Assembly (NCBI GenBank): GCA_948144175.1
Contig: CANXME010002107.1
Coordinates: forward strand, 1,438,501 to 1,502,500
DNA length: 64,000 nt
Source of the DNA: Closterium sp. NIES-65
Taxonomy: Eukaryota > Streptophyta > Zygnematophyceae > Desmidiales > Closteriaceae
Direction of reading: 5' to 3'
This document shows positions 37,187-46,813 of this stretch, piece by piece. Positions within the stretch are counted from its first letter, which is position 1; every line of letters starts with the position of its first letter. Below the pieces are notes generated by a model. That model was given only the letters and a program-made list of their open reading frames with translations. It was not told the origin of the DNA and did not search any database. The translations under genes and the position numbers were made by a program.

Positions 37187-37785
37187 CTCGTCGTTGTCCC
37201 CTCCTCTGTCAGTAGGCCAGAGGCAGGTGGTGGAGTAGGGGTAGTACCGGGAGAGCCGTTGGAGGAGCTCCTCTCCTTTCTAGCAGACATGTCTTCTTTG
37301 ATGTACTGAGTGTTGAATAATGAATTTTAACTCTAACTGCTCTCATACCATGTTGGGTTGAGGTGCCCTAGGATCTTTGTAGAGTTAAAGTTTGAGTAGG
37401 ATGATGTAATAGCGGAAGCGTTGAATACGAAAGCCTTGAACCACCTTGCGCTGGTATGTGAGGGCAAAGTAAGTTAATTAAAACAGGCAAATACAAAGCT
37501 TTATATAAGAGTACAAGGAATACGAATAGATGTAATTAAACTACCTTGCTGTTGCGATTCGATACAGTGCGACTCGGGCAACTGCTCAATGTCGAGTCAG
37601 TTGTGTGTCCTTGCTGTCGCGCTGTATTGGTCAAGTCAAAGGTCGCTGACCTTTGACCTTCGCGTAACCTCCAGGCGGTTACCCTAACCTCCGAGGGTTG
37701 ACTCGCGATGCTTCGATTTGGACTTCTTCGCTTTGTGTCCTGAGTTTCGACACGACAGGGGCGCTTAACTTATTTGTTCCCAACA
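37187..37785 (-). mobile_element. Ty1/copia element A, right segment: 5' LTR, PBS and gag start
   Basis: Reading leftward, the 435-bp 5' LTR (37351-37785) is followed by the PBS (minus-strand tggtatgagagcag) and a short leader. Gag begins at 37290 (MSARKERSSSNGSPG) and runs open into the B junction. LTR ends are tgttgggttg and gttcccaaca, close to those of B. The base after 37785 would begin the outer target-site duplication (caatt), but the matching copy lies left of the window and cannot be checked. Confidence 0.9.
37351..37785 (-). repeat. Element A 5' LTR
   Basis: This is a 435-bp sequence bounded by tgttgggttg and gttcccaaca. The initiator-Met-type PBS lies at its left edge. It is shorter in similarity to the B LTR than the coding regions are, which fits A being a sister family. 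Confidence 0.88.
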
Positions 37786-37822
37786 CAATTTACGTAAGCT
37801 TTATTTACACCAGAGGCTTCTA

Positions 37823-37849
37823 CCGTCATCACCCGGATATACCCCCAGG
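37823..37849 (+). repeat. pogo-like element, left terminal inverted repeat
   Basis: This is the exact reverse complement of 44397-44423 over 27 bases, with TA just outside at 37821-37822. Confidence 0.93.
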
Positions 37850-38419
37850 TGGGGGTGTAATAAAACTTGGAAAAATGGTGGGTGGGCTTATAATGTGGTA
37901 AATTTTATAACCCCATGGGGTAAATAAATGACATTTATGAAATTTAGTGTAAGGGCCATGAAAATGTACAGAATGCCTTAGCGGTTTCATTAGCGGGGTG
38001 GGCACAGTCGGTCACGTGGTCGAAACTTCGAGAATATGGCAAAATTGGGTGCCAACGCATCCAGTCTGGCCCACGTCTGGCCAATCGAATTTACAGGCGG
38101 CGAATGCTGAGGCCAGCGGGTGCTGGATTGAGGTGTGCGGCGGGTTCAGGTGTCCCTGTTCAGGGAATCTCTGCCAACGAGGCAGGGTTTGTGAAAGGGC
38201 GGTCGAATAGGACGGGAATGCAAGAGATTCCCGTCCTTCCATGCCTCCTTGTTTGACACCTGGTTCCTCTGCGAGGACCAGGTCGATGCCCGGGTGTTAC
38301 CGATGAGGAACCCGTGCCGCCTTTCTCGCAGGGGTCTTGAGGTGGTAGCCAGAATCCTCCTCATTTCATTATTTCAAAGCCTTCATGCTTCCTCCGCCTC
38401 CCGTCCCATAGCCTACGCC

Positions 38420-40576
38420 ATGGCAGGATTACCTGCCTCGGCGTTTCTTTTTAGAAGACCTCCTACACCTGGTGTTTGCCGTGGCCGCCACGCTGACCCA
38501 TGGCAGCGCCCATGTCCTCCTGCTCCTCCTGCTCCCCCAGCGCCGCCAGCCCCGCCAGCGCCACCAGCCCCGCCGGCGCCACCTGCTCCTCCCTCTCCCC
38601 CTTTTCCAGCCGTGTTTATGCAAGGTCAGCCCATACTAACCCTGCTCTCACCAGATGCTGCCCCAGCCCACCACGCGAGCGAGCCAACCGGTGCTGACAA
38701 CACCTCTGAGACTGCTGAGACTGGAGGCTCTGCAGAAAACCAAGAGGTCCCGCACCCGGAGCGTGTATGGAGAGACGACGACGACTGGCCAGAACCTGAA
38801 GAGGGCGACGACGATGGCGTGGAATACTGGTCACGTGACGGTCTCCCTGAACACCTCCCCATCCCCTCGTTTCCCCCTCCTAACCGTAAACGCCCGCATC
38901 CCTCACGTGCAAATCGAGATGCCCGTCCCCCCTCCCCCAGAAGCAAGTTAACCACACGTAAACGGCATTCGTACACCGCCGGCGAGAAGCTGAAGTGGGT
39001 TGAGCGCCTCGGAGCCACCCACAACGTCAGCGAAGTGTCGCGCGAATCCGGAATTTCCAGGCGTTCGATAGCCGAATGGGTCACACAACGCAAAGCGCTG
39101 GAGGCTGCCGCGAGTTGTCGGAGACGTCTTCACGGGCACGGACGATCCTCCTGGTACCCTGACATGGAGACGCAGGTGTATACACGGCTCCTGGCGGCAC
39201 GCGCGAAGGGCGTGGCTGTGTCTGTGGGGAGGCTTCAGCAGTGGTCCCACGAATCCATGAAGGAGCTGCATCCCGACGTCGTGTGGAAGGGGTCAAACCG
39301 GTGGACGAAGCGCTTCCGTCGGCGGTGGAACCTTTCGGTTCGAGCTAAAACGAAAGTCGGGCAGAAACTTTCTGATCGTGAGTACCCTCCGTTGAATGTT
39401 TTCGCCTGCCGATTCCGATTACCGGCACCTGAATTCACCTACTCTCCTTAACGTTGTTCTGTGTTGTGTGCTTCTGCAGAGTGCGAAGTTCAGATTCGAA
39501 ATTTCTGGAGGTTCCTCCGTCACACACGTCGCAACTACGACATCGAACCGCGCTACATAATCAACGCGGATCAGACACCCCTGTGGCTTGAGATGCCTGC
39601 TGAAACAACACTCGAAGAGGTCGGTGCGCGGTCCGTGCCGGTTCGGAGCGCCGGATACCAGAAGGAGAGAGTGACGGTAATGCTAGCGTGCACGGCTTCG
39701 GGGGAGAAATTGAAGCCGTGGGTTTTCTTTAAGAGAAAGCGGCCACCGCGGGGCGACTTCCCACCTGGTAAGTCGTAGCGAGTCTGAACATTAATATGCA
39801 CCCTGTCTTGTGCTTAACTGACCTTTTCTTGTCTGCACTGTCGCTCGGCAGATGTTGTGGTCGCCGCGCAGCCGAAAGGGTGGATGGACGCTGACGGCGT
39901 AGTCAAATGGCTCGACGAGGCGGTGCGTCCATACACCAGGCCGGCCTTCGGACGTCGGGCACGCAGGACGCTTCTCATCCTTGACTCCTATCGCGGACAC
40001 CTGACCGATGCGGTCAGGCAGAAGTACTCTGACCTCGGCATCGTCCCCGCCGTGATCCCTGCTGGCTGCACGTCTGAGGTGCTGCCACTCGACGTGTCTG
40101 TAAACCGCGCGTTCAAGGCCTCCGTGCGACAACAGTACCAGGCGTGGTTCGAAAGCGAGGGCATCGAAACCCGCACGGCCAAAGGTACGTGTCGCGAGGG
40201 CGTGTGTGTCGCGTTGGCCATGTGTCGTTGGGTTTACTTGCTCTGCTAACCATGAATGCTCTGTTTGCGCGCAGGCAACCTTAGGAAGCCCCCACCAGAG
40301 CAGACGCTCAAGTGGATCGCGAAGGCATGGCGAACAGTGCCTGCAGCTCTCATCCAAAAGGCGTTTCTCACGTGTGGCATCAGTAACGCCCTCGATGGCT
40401 CCCAGGACAACCTGTGCATGCAGCACCGCCGGAACGGTGAACCCGTGTCTGTCGACGTCGATGACGAAGTGGCCGCGGACGGCTTCTTTGGAAACAACGT
40501 GGAGGAGCCCGAGTCCGATGGGGAGGATGGTGAGGCGGAGGATTTGGATGACCCCACCGCCGACCGCTACCACTAG
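38420..40576 (+). CDS. pogo/Tigger-like DDE transposase, four exons
   Basis: The proposed exons are 38420-39377, 39480-39767, 39852-40184 and 40275-40576. All three introns are short (84-102 bases), start GT, end AG and are phase 1; together the exons give 626 residues. The N-terminal third is proline- and acid-rich. It is followed by a psq/CENP-B-type helix-turn-helix region (KRHSYTAGEKLKWVERLG, SGISRRSIAEW) and a second DNA-binding helix-turn-helix. The DDE_1 catalytic core has D in IINADQTPLWLEMPA, D in LLILDSYRGHLT and D in EVLPLDVSVNRAFK. The C-terminus is acidic. The start at MAGLPASAF is a choice; an in-frame ATG at 38249 is also open. It cuts and pastes the surrounding element at TA sites. 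Confidence 0.86.
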
Positions 40577-40753
40577 ACGGCTAGGAAAAGGATTAGGGCC
40601 AAGATACCGTAGCTAGGCATCTAAAAATGACTAGGATAGAAATTGTGTAGGTTCTGTTTAGTTATTAATGTAGAGATTACTGCCAAAACGGTCATTTCAG
40701 AGTGTTTTGTGGGGTGGGCTTATCCCAGGCACAAGGGGGTGGGCTTATCCTAA

Positions 40754-40800
40754 GGGTACATTCCGCTGTGGATTTATGTCACAATCGATATGTCTCAATC
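40754..40800 (+). repeat. Harbinger left terminal inverted repeat
   Basis: The first 16 bases match the right end perfectly. Beyond that, blocks such as atgtc.caatcgat.tgtctcaatc match with a few differences. TAA lies just outside. Confidence 0.9.
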
Positions 40801-41143
40801 CACTTTCCGTCGAGCCGCGCCCAATTTTCCCGAATCTGCATGTCCCAATCGATCAATGTATTGCGACTCATCCGTGTGATGCGAAAATTATCAGCGACCC
40901 CTGCTGATTGGTCACCGTCCATCCTGGCCCACATTCCCGCCAAAAGCACAAACACCCCCGAACCCCGTCAACTGGGGGAAACACAAATCCCCTCGGCGCA
41001 CTCCCCGAAGATACACAACATAGCCGCGCTGCCAATAATTGCGACATCTGGTACTATAGTGGTATGCACCAGACATAAGGAGCTAGTATAAACCACAAAC
41101 ACACGTACTGGAATTAACAGCTTGCGCGCACTGTCCACCAGAC

Positions 41144-42439
41144 ATGGCTGAGCCACGAACCATCCCATTCATCCTACGGCTCCTCGTCGCCTGGATAACC
41201 TACTACTACACAATCTTCCACGACAATGTCTCCAAGAGCTTCGTAGGCCTGATAGAGTCTGGCGTCTTCGAGGACGACGAAGAGCAGTCCTCGTCCTGCG
41301 GGAGCGATTACGGCGACAACCGCCGTCATAGAGCGCGGATACGAAAGCGGAAACACGCTCTGTGGGTTGAAGACCTGCAACACATGCGCGAGAACGACTT
41401 TCAGGATCTCTTCAGGATCAACCGTTCAATTCTGGAGCACATTGTGGCAGGGATGCAACACTACCTTGAGCCGATTGTGCAACGATCCATACTCACCATG
41501 TACACTGCAGTGCTGATCCCTATCAAATACCTGGCATCTGGAATATCGTACGTAGACATCTCGTACCTGTTCGGCATCTCCAAAACTCTCTGCCACGAGG
41601 TGGTCGACGTGTTCCTCTCGCACTTCCCCTCCGTCTTCAAGGCCGCCTGGGTGCGGTTCCCCACCCGTGAAGAGCTTCCAGAGATGGCGCGGGAGTTTGC
41701 AGCCGTCAAGGGTGTACCTGCTGTGGTGGGTGCTGTGGACAGCACTCACATACACATGAAGGGGATGGAGGGGCACAGGACAGAATACTGGACAAGGAAA
41801 TCTGCATATGCTGTACAACTCCAGGTCACATGTGACGCACGAGGGAGAATATGGGACTACCTTATCGGGTATCCCGGTAGCGCTCACGACATGCGTGTTT
41901 TCAAGGAGTCTGCATTACTTGAGCGGTTACAGAACGGGGACATAGCCCCATACCAGATCGTTGGCGATGCGGCCTACCCACTACGGGAGTACTGCCTAAC
42001 ACCCCTGCATGCCCCACGAGGAGAGGACCTCATGGACGACTGGGCACAAACTTTCAACTACTGCCAAAGCGCCACACGCATGGCCGTCGAGAGATGCATT
42101 GGCGCGTTCAAGGGGAGATGGCGCATCTTCGGCCAGCGCAACGACTGCAGGCTGTGGCGCTTACTCGCCGGGGCCGCGTGTTGTATCATCCTGCACAACA
42201 TGTGTGAAGACATGCAGGATGTCAGGCGGCGCAACATGGCATGGGCGAACATACCACGCAACCGAGATCCGTGGTGGACGCGGGGTGCTGTCGCGGCATT
42301 CAAATGGGAACCGTGCGATCCCCCTACACAACAAGCACTCAGGGAAAGGCGAAAACGACTAGGGGAGGCGCTGCAGTCATCTTACGCTAATCGTCGGCGC
42401 CGCGAACCCATACTTCCACATCCTCATCCGCCGACATAG
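41144..42439 (+). CDS. PIF/Harbinger transposase (HARBI1-like DDE_4 nuclease), intact
   Basis: This is a single exon of 431 residues. The catalytic core of the DDE_4 family is visible: first D in VVGAVDSTHIHMKG, second D in QIVGDAAYPLREY, and E in AVERCIGAFKGRWRIF. Between them is YLIGYPGSAHDMRVFKESAL, a family hallmark. The N-terminal part has a helical region (FQDLFRINRSILEHIVAGM) and a helix-turn-helix-like ISYVDISYLFGISKTLCHEVVD. Families of this type need a Myb/SANT partner for nuclear import and end binding, and that partner is encoded convergently next door. The last 53 bases overlap the 3' end of that gene on the other strand. The start is the first ATG after the left TIR region with good family coverage. 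Confidence 0.93.
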   Translation: MAEPRTIPFILRLLVAWITYYYTIFHDNVSKSFVGLIESGVFEDDEEQSSSCGSDYGDNRRHRARIRKRKHALWVEDLQHMRENDFQDLFRINRSILEHIVAGMQHYLEPIVQRSILTMYTAVLIPIKYLASGISYVDISYLFGISKTLCHEVVDVFLSHFPSVFKAAWVRFPTREELPEMAREFAAVKGVPAVVGAVDSTHIHMKGMEGHRTEYWTRKSAYAVQLQVTCDARGRIWDYLIGYPGSAHDMRVFKESALLERLQNGDIAPYQIVGDAAYPLREYCLTPLHAPRGEDLMDDWAQTFNYCQSATRMAVERCIGAFKGRWRIFGQRNDCRLWRLLAGAACCIILHNMCEDMQDVRRRNMAWANIPRNRDPWWTRGAVAAFKWEPCDPPTQQALRERRKRLGEALQSSYANRRRREPILPHPHPPT

Positions 42440-43824
42440 CGGTGTCGCCGTCGCCCTCGTCCACACGCGTCCGTGCGGTTTCGGGAGCAGGCGCGGACTC
42501 CCCGCGTGGCGGCGGTGGAGAGAATTCATGGGGCGTGCGGTGCACATCCGGGGGAGCCGACTCTGTCATACGCTCACGGGCAAGTCTGAGATCTTGCGCC
42601 ATCCATTGACGGACGAGGCCTTCGATGCGGTTCATAGCGTCGCCATGGCAGTCCTTGATGGTGGCAGATACGAGCATGGCCGCTTGCATGGTGGCCGTCT
42701 CATGCACCCGGGCACGCCTCGGTGTGGCAGGAGTCGTTGGCGGAGGAGCTGCGACATAGCAGGGACATTCGCATTAGTGTTAGCACATAGAATAACCCGT
42801 TGTCGGTGTGCGTTGCATGCATGTTTTTTTTTTTATTAAAATGTTCAAGAAACAACGTGGACGAGAACCACAACGCGAGCGATAAATCTCCGGACTCACC
42901 AGTGAAACAAGGGGTTGACGTGCCTGGCTGGGACGATTGCGGAACCTCCATGCCTGCCGGGACGTTGACGTTATTCGCGCCACCTCCGTCCACGGCATGA
43001 GGTGCGGCTGCGGCGGTGTCCTGGTTGTGCAGGTCAACGTACGAGTACCAAGGTGGTTTCTCCACGGAGCCGTTGCCCGACCCCTCGTCGGCCTTCTTAT
43101 ACTCACGCCATAGCACTATTAGGTTACGCCACTGTTTCTGGAGCGCGTTGACACCCCGGATCCATCCGGGGTTCGACTCCTTGATATGTGCGAGTAGCCG
43201 CGCCCAGTACTGGGTACCCTGTTTCCCCTTGAGGGGCTCGAGCTCCTCCTTGAGAAACCACTTTGCCGCAGCGAAGATGGTGCTCTCCTTGTCAGACCAT
43301 AAATCGCGCTCGACAGGTGCAGCAGCCCGTTTCTTACGCGGCTCCGGGCGCGCTGCAGGTTGCGCCGCCTTGCCTTTGCCCTTATCAGACGCGGCCTTGC
43401 GTGCGGTTTTCCGTTTCGGCGGCGGGGCTCGCGGCTGTGCTTCCTCGGTGTCGTCGTCCTCGGTGTCATCGGCGTCCTCCTCGTCGTCGTCGTCGCTGGG
43501 CGACATTCCTTGGTCCTCAGGTTCGTCGTCCTCGTCGTCGGAGGCAAAGTCGTCGTCGCCTTCGTCGTCGTCGTCATCTGCTACGTGTTCCTCCACGGCG
43601 GGCCGGTGTGTTGCCGCCGTCCTGGTAGGCTGACGACGCATACGCGACGGCCCAGCCGTAGGCGACGGTGCAGTAGACCCCTGGCCGTCAAGAACGGGTG
43701 GCGCGGACAAGTCCCTGGGGTGACGGCCGTTGGCGATTTGTTGGTTCATCCAACGGATGTACGGGATTTCGTTTAAGTCCTTGGGGCAGTCATTAAGAGC
43801 ATGCCCCTTGCGCTTACGAGCCAT
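42387..43824 (-). CDS. Harbinger Myb/SANT-like DNA-binding partner, two exons
   Basis: Exon 1 runs from 43824 to 42900 and exon 2 from 42748 to 42387. The 149-base intron begins GTGAGT, ends GCAG and is phase 1, giving 428 residues. The N-terminus is basic (MARKRKGH). A long acidic stretch and a Lys/Arg-rich likely nuclear signal follow. Next comes a trihelix/Myb-SANT-like domain (ERDLWSDKESTIFAAAKWFL, YWARLLAHIKESNPGWIRG, LQKQWRNLIVLWREYKK). The tail has a helical stretch. In PIF/Harbinger elements this second protein binds element ends and the transposase. The ends of the two genes overlap by 53 bases in opposite orientation. Confidence 0.87.
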
Positions 43825-44261
43825 GCTTGCGGTGGGCTCGCTTTCAGATCTGGATCTAGAGCTAATCGCGATGGTTGAAGATGATAGAGCACAATTTCAC
43901 ACACGGAGCACAACGTTGACTGGTTTGAGAGAAGGAGTTGTTGCGGAGGTGCACGGGGACGAGGGGAGGGCACATTGGCGGGGCTGTGCGCGTCCCTGTC
44001 AATAATTCTGCGCGGTTCGTTTCCTCCAATGAGGGTGCTCCGAACGCGTTTGGGGGGAAACTGGGTGTCGCAAAATGTGGTCCAGATACATTATGCATGG
44101 GATGACATTTGGGGCCGCGTGCGATTGCTGGGTAGTGTTGCAATTAGCTGGCGACAGTTCCGAGAATCACGCCACCCAATGATAATTACAGTCGGCGACC
44201 TTCACGAGCGCTACGGCATTCCGACACCTGGCAGCTTATGCTGGCCGTACGCGTCCCAATC

Positions 44262-44307
44262 GATTGAGACACATCGATTGGGACATATTCTACAGCGGAA
44301 TGTACCC
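44262..44307 (-). repeat. Harbinger right terminal inverted repeat
   Basis: The reverse complement begins gggtacattccgctgt like the left end, followed by the TAA target site at 44308-44310. Confidence 0.9.
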
Positions 44308-44396
44308 TAAGATGAGACAAAAAAAGGGTGCGGTTATAATCGACACACGCCTATAAGCCCACTAGTCCGATTATAACCGCATGAGTGTAACATAGG

Positions 44397-44423
44397 CCTG
44401 GGGGTATATCCGGGTGATGACGG
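44397..44423 (-). repeat. pogo-like element, right terminal inverted repeat
   Basis: This is a perfect 27-base inverted match to 37823-37849, followed by TA at 44424-44425. The unmarked 151 bases from 44426 to 44576 hold no gene that I can see. Confidence 0.93.
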
Positions 44424-44576
44424 TATTTCCCGAAAGTGGCATAAGGCTTGGACCCCAAACCCGAGACTATTTATTTACCCCCAGTGTTGTTCAGCATAGC
44501 AGTCAGTGGGGGGAAGTAGGCTTGGGGATCTCTTTCACTACACCCCCCACTGTCATCCCTCCGGACTACCCACCTA

Positions 44577-45090
44577 CCGTCTCCCCCCGGATATAAGCGC
44601 CACCCTAGGATAAGCGCCTGGCGCTTCTAATTGGCATATGGCGCTTATATCCCCTCCTCGATTATAAGCGCACCCCTTGAAAAAACTTGTTTTATTATAA
44701 GCGCACGTAAACTTTAAAATTTGAAATGTGTTCAAAAAGCTGTAACGATTTTTACTTTAGCAGGCGGATATGTTGCAGATTCGGTTCCCTTCACATTCGG
44801 ACCCTGCACTGGATGCGGGTCCAGTCAGCAGGACCTATCAGGAGCTGGATGTGAGTCAGATTGGGTGTATCTCCCAGCGCGCGCGAGAATTTCACAGACG
44901 ATCCCATGTAACTTCGACTCGATTGAAAAGGCAAGCACGAGACCTACAGTTTGGTGTTAAAAGATATAAAAAATATGTATGTCATTTTATAAACGCCGGC
45001 GCTTATAAATTTACTCGATTATAAGCCCACCCCCATGAAAAAACCTGTTTTATTATTGCCCCCCATGGGGGTATATCCGGGGGGATACGG
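44577..45090. mobile_element. Non-autonomous pogo-type MITE (514 bp)
   Basis: The left end ccgtctccccccggatata and the right end (reverse complement ccgtatccccccggatata) form inverted repeats with one difference in 19. Both are flanked by TA (44575-44576 and 45091-45092). The ends resemble the nearby pogo-like TIR (ccgtcatcacccggatata). The inner arm near 45000-45070 is also similar, inverted, to 37841-37915 of that element (gtgggcttataat, taataaaac). There is no coding capacity. It was probably mobilised by a transposase of the same family. Confidence 0.87.
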
Positions 45091-45092
45091 TA

Positions 45093-45428
45093 CCGACACC
45101 CAGTACCCCACATCTCTGTTCTCCCCACCTCTGAGTACAGCATCAAACTTGCATACCTTACAAAATTGGGGTGAATTTTTAATCTGTCCTCCCCATCTCC
45201 GTTACTAATCAATCAATTTCTAGACATGTCACTTGGGGTATTGTATGTTGCATACATACCCTATGATCTGGTTAGTCACTAGAATACCAGCGGACATTGG
45301 AACCAACCTGATTTCGTTCGAATGCAATGCTTTTCAGGCGGTGCAGGCCACTCAAAATCCTCATACAACATCCTCCCCTGCTCCACGAGTATTTTTACAG
45401 AAAGCCGCGTGGAGATTTTGTGCGGATT
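45093..45428. other. Intergenic, nothing recognised (3' side of SET gene 1)
   Basis: These 336 bases lie between the MITE and the stop codon of the SET gene. I see no gene or repeat. Part is presumably the 3' untranslated region of the minus-strand SET gene. Confidence 0.5.
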
Positions 45429-46580
45429 TCACACCCAAGCAGCTGAGCCCAGAACCTTCATCTTCGTGGTGAAGGCCAGTTCATCACCTTCGATCGACTC
45501 GCACGACTCATCACTCTCAGACCGCTTCAAGTCCGACTTCTCCGACTCTCTCACGATCAGCCGCTTGATGAACGGCGGGAAGAACGGCCATAGTCGTTGC
45601 CGCAGCTCGGGCAGCCGCCAATCGTCGCACGTGACTACCCCGCGGCAGATCGACGCGCCGCAGTGGCAACTGAAGTTGTCGCTGCTGGTGCGGACGACGC
45701 CTGCGTTGGTGCTCCCGTAGTCGATGCTCAACTCTTCGCCTGGCGCGATGTTCCGCAAGGCCACCACCGTCACCGAGTCTTCCAATCCGCAGTTTGGATC
45801 GCACGAGTGGTTGATGAAATCGGGCGTCTCGGGCCCACGCGTCGGATCCGGCACCTGCCAGAGGTTATCGTTGACTCGCAGCGAGAGCTCCCGAACGCGT
45901 TCGTCGCTTCCCAGCAGGTAGTCGAGGCCGACAAGCTTGCCGGCGAAGACGAGAAGCGGTTCGCCACGTCGGATGCTCGCCAATGCGAACAGCCCCTTGA
46001 AGGCGTCCGCGCCGCGACCCTTGTAACGAGTCACCACGCGCGGGTCGTACCACCCCGACTCGGCCATCTTCCGTTCGATATAAGCCGAGCAGTGGCCGGC
46101 GAACCGTCGCTGCCAGTCGTGCGAGCGCCACTCGGTGAAGTTAAGCGTTCCGCGGCAGCACGCGGCGCCACAGCGGCAGCGCAGGCCGGCGTGCATGCTA
46201 CCCTCCGTCTCCGTGCAGGCGTAGTCGTACGTGACGTGCTCGCCCGGCTGAATGTCGCGCAGGGCGACCATGCAACGTGGGTTAGCGTACCACGTGTTAG
46301 GGTCGCACGAGTGGTTGTAATAAAAGCTCGGGTCATCCTCGGGGTCGGCTGTCGTGTCGTACAAGTCGTCACCGACCATGTACGCATAACGAATCATTGT
46401 CTCGCGCTTCTCCTTATCGGGTTCCGCTGATAAGTCAGATGCGTGGTACCCGCGAATCTCTCCTTCGTCCCAATCGCAAACGACCTCGCCTTGAGCGATA
46501 AAGCTGTGCGCGAACAGCCCGCGGCATTGGAAACCGTAGAGCTCGTGCTCTTGCACGACGATGTGTGAGTGGAGACCCAT
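45429..46580 (-). CDS. Two-SET-domain protein, probable protein lysine methyltransferase
   Basis: This is a single exon of 383 residues, MGLHSHIVVQEHELYGF to GSAAWV. It has two SET-like halves. Half one (about residues 10-170) has GFQCRGLFAHSFIAQGEVV, NHSCDPNTWY, PGEHVTYDYA and a CRCGAACCRG post-SET-like cysteine cluster. Half two (about 195-330) has FKGLFALASIRRGEPLLVF, NHSCDPNCG, PGEELSIDYGS and FSCHCGASICRG. NHSCxPN and the GE..DY motif form the cofactor and substrate pocket in SET methyltransferases, and both are kept in both halves. The start is supported by the matching start of the paralogue at 59934. No signal peptide or membrane segment is visible. The substrate is not predictable from sequence. 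A non-catalytic role is possible but less likely. Confidence 0.82.
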   Translation of the reverse strand: MGLHSHIVVQEHELYGFQCRGLFAHSFIAQGEVVCDWDEGEIRGYHASDLSAEPDKEKRETMIRYAYMVGDDLYDTTADPEDDPSFYYNHSCDPNTWYANPRCMVALRDIQPGEHVTYDYACTETEGSMHAGLRCRCGAACCRGTLNFTEWRSHDWQRRFAGHCSAYIERKMAESGWYDPRVVTRYKGRGADAFKGLFALASIRRGEPLLVFAGKLVGLDYLLGSDERVRELSLRVNDNLWQVPDPTRGPETPDFINHSCDPNCGLEDSVTVVALRNIAPGEELSIDYGSTNAGVVRTSSDNFSCHCGASICRGVVTCDDWRLPELRQRLWPFFPPFIKRLIVRESEKSDLKRSESDESCESIEGDELAFTTKMKVLGSAAWV

Positions 46581-46805
46581 GCTGGTACCTGGGAATGCGG
46601 CGGTGAGGTTTTTCGTCGCTGAGACTATTATAACACCGGTGATACGCTGTGTTATGTGGGGAAATCGAGGGTGTCTTGGAGCAAGGCATCTCGAGCTGAT
46701 AGAATCTACAGTTTTCTCCTGCCGAGTAATTAATTTCGGGTTGTGGATCCGTGAGACAGCTGATGGATTACCAAGGAATTTACCGGAACAGAAAGAGTAT
46801 GGCTC
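46581..46805. other. Intergenic upstream of SET gene 1
   Basis: This is the likely promoter side of the minus-strand SET gene. No clear TATA box or other motif stands out. Confidence 0.4.
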
Positions 46806-46813
46806 CCCCTCAC

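Larger units (their letters stand above)
40754..44307 (+). mobile_element. PIF/Harbinger DNA transposon, complete, nested in the pogo-like element
   Basis: This is a 3554-bp element with ends gggtacattccgctgt and its reverse complement, flanked by TAA at 40751-40753 and 44308-44310, the target site typical of PIF/Harbinger. Similarity between the ends extends imperfectly to about 46 bp. A gtcccaatcgat motif recurs in the subterminal region. It encodes the usual two proteins, a DDE transposase on the plus strand and a Myb/SANT-like protein on the minus strand, in convergent orientation. Both are open, so the element looks intact. Confidence 0.94.
37823..44423 (+). mobile_element. pogo/Tigger-like DNA transposon with a nested Harbinger
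   Basis: Perfect 27-bp terminal inverted repeats (37823-37849 and 44397-44423; the outer end reads ccgtcatcacccggatat) are flanked by TA at 37821-37822 and 44424-44425. A TA target site is what the Tc1/mariner/pogo superfamily uses. Inside are one four-exon DDE transposase gene and, near the right end, a PIF/Harbinger element (40754-44307). Without the Harbinger and its duplicated TAA, the pogo element is about 3.04 kb. Subterminal direct repeats (gggtgggctta) lie near both ends. Perfect ends and an intact reading frame suggest recent activity. Confidence 0.92.

Noticed and set aside
37821-45092. A single giant element from 37821 to 45092 using the left pogo end and the right MITE end
   Set aside because: The left pogo end pairs perfectly over 27 bases with 44397-44423, while the MITE has its own left end at 44577. 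Two adjacent elements explain the ends better than one.
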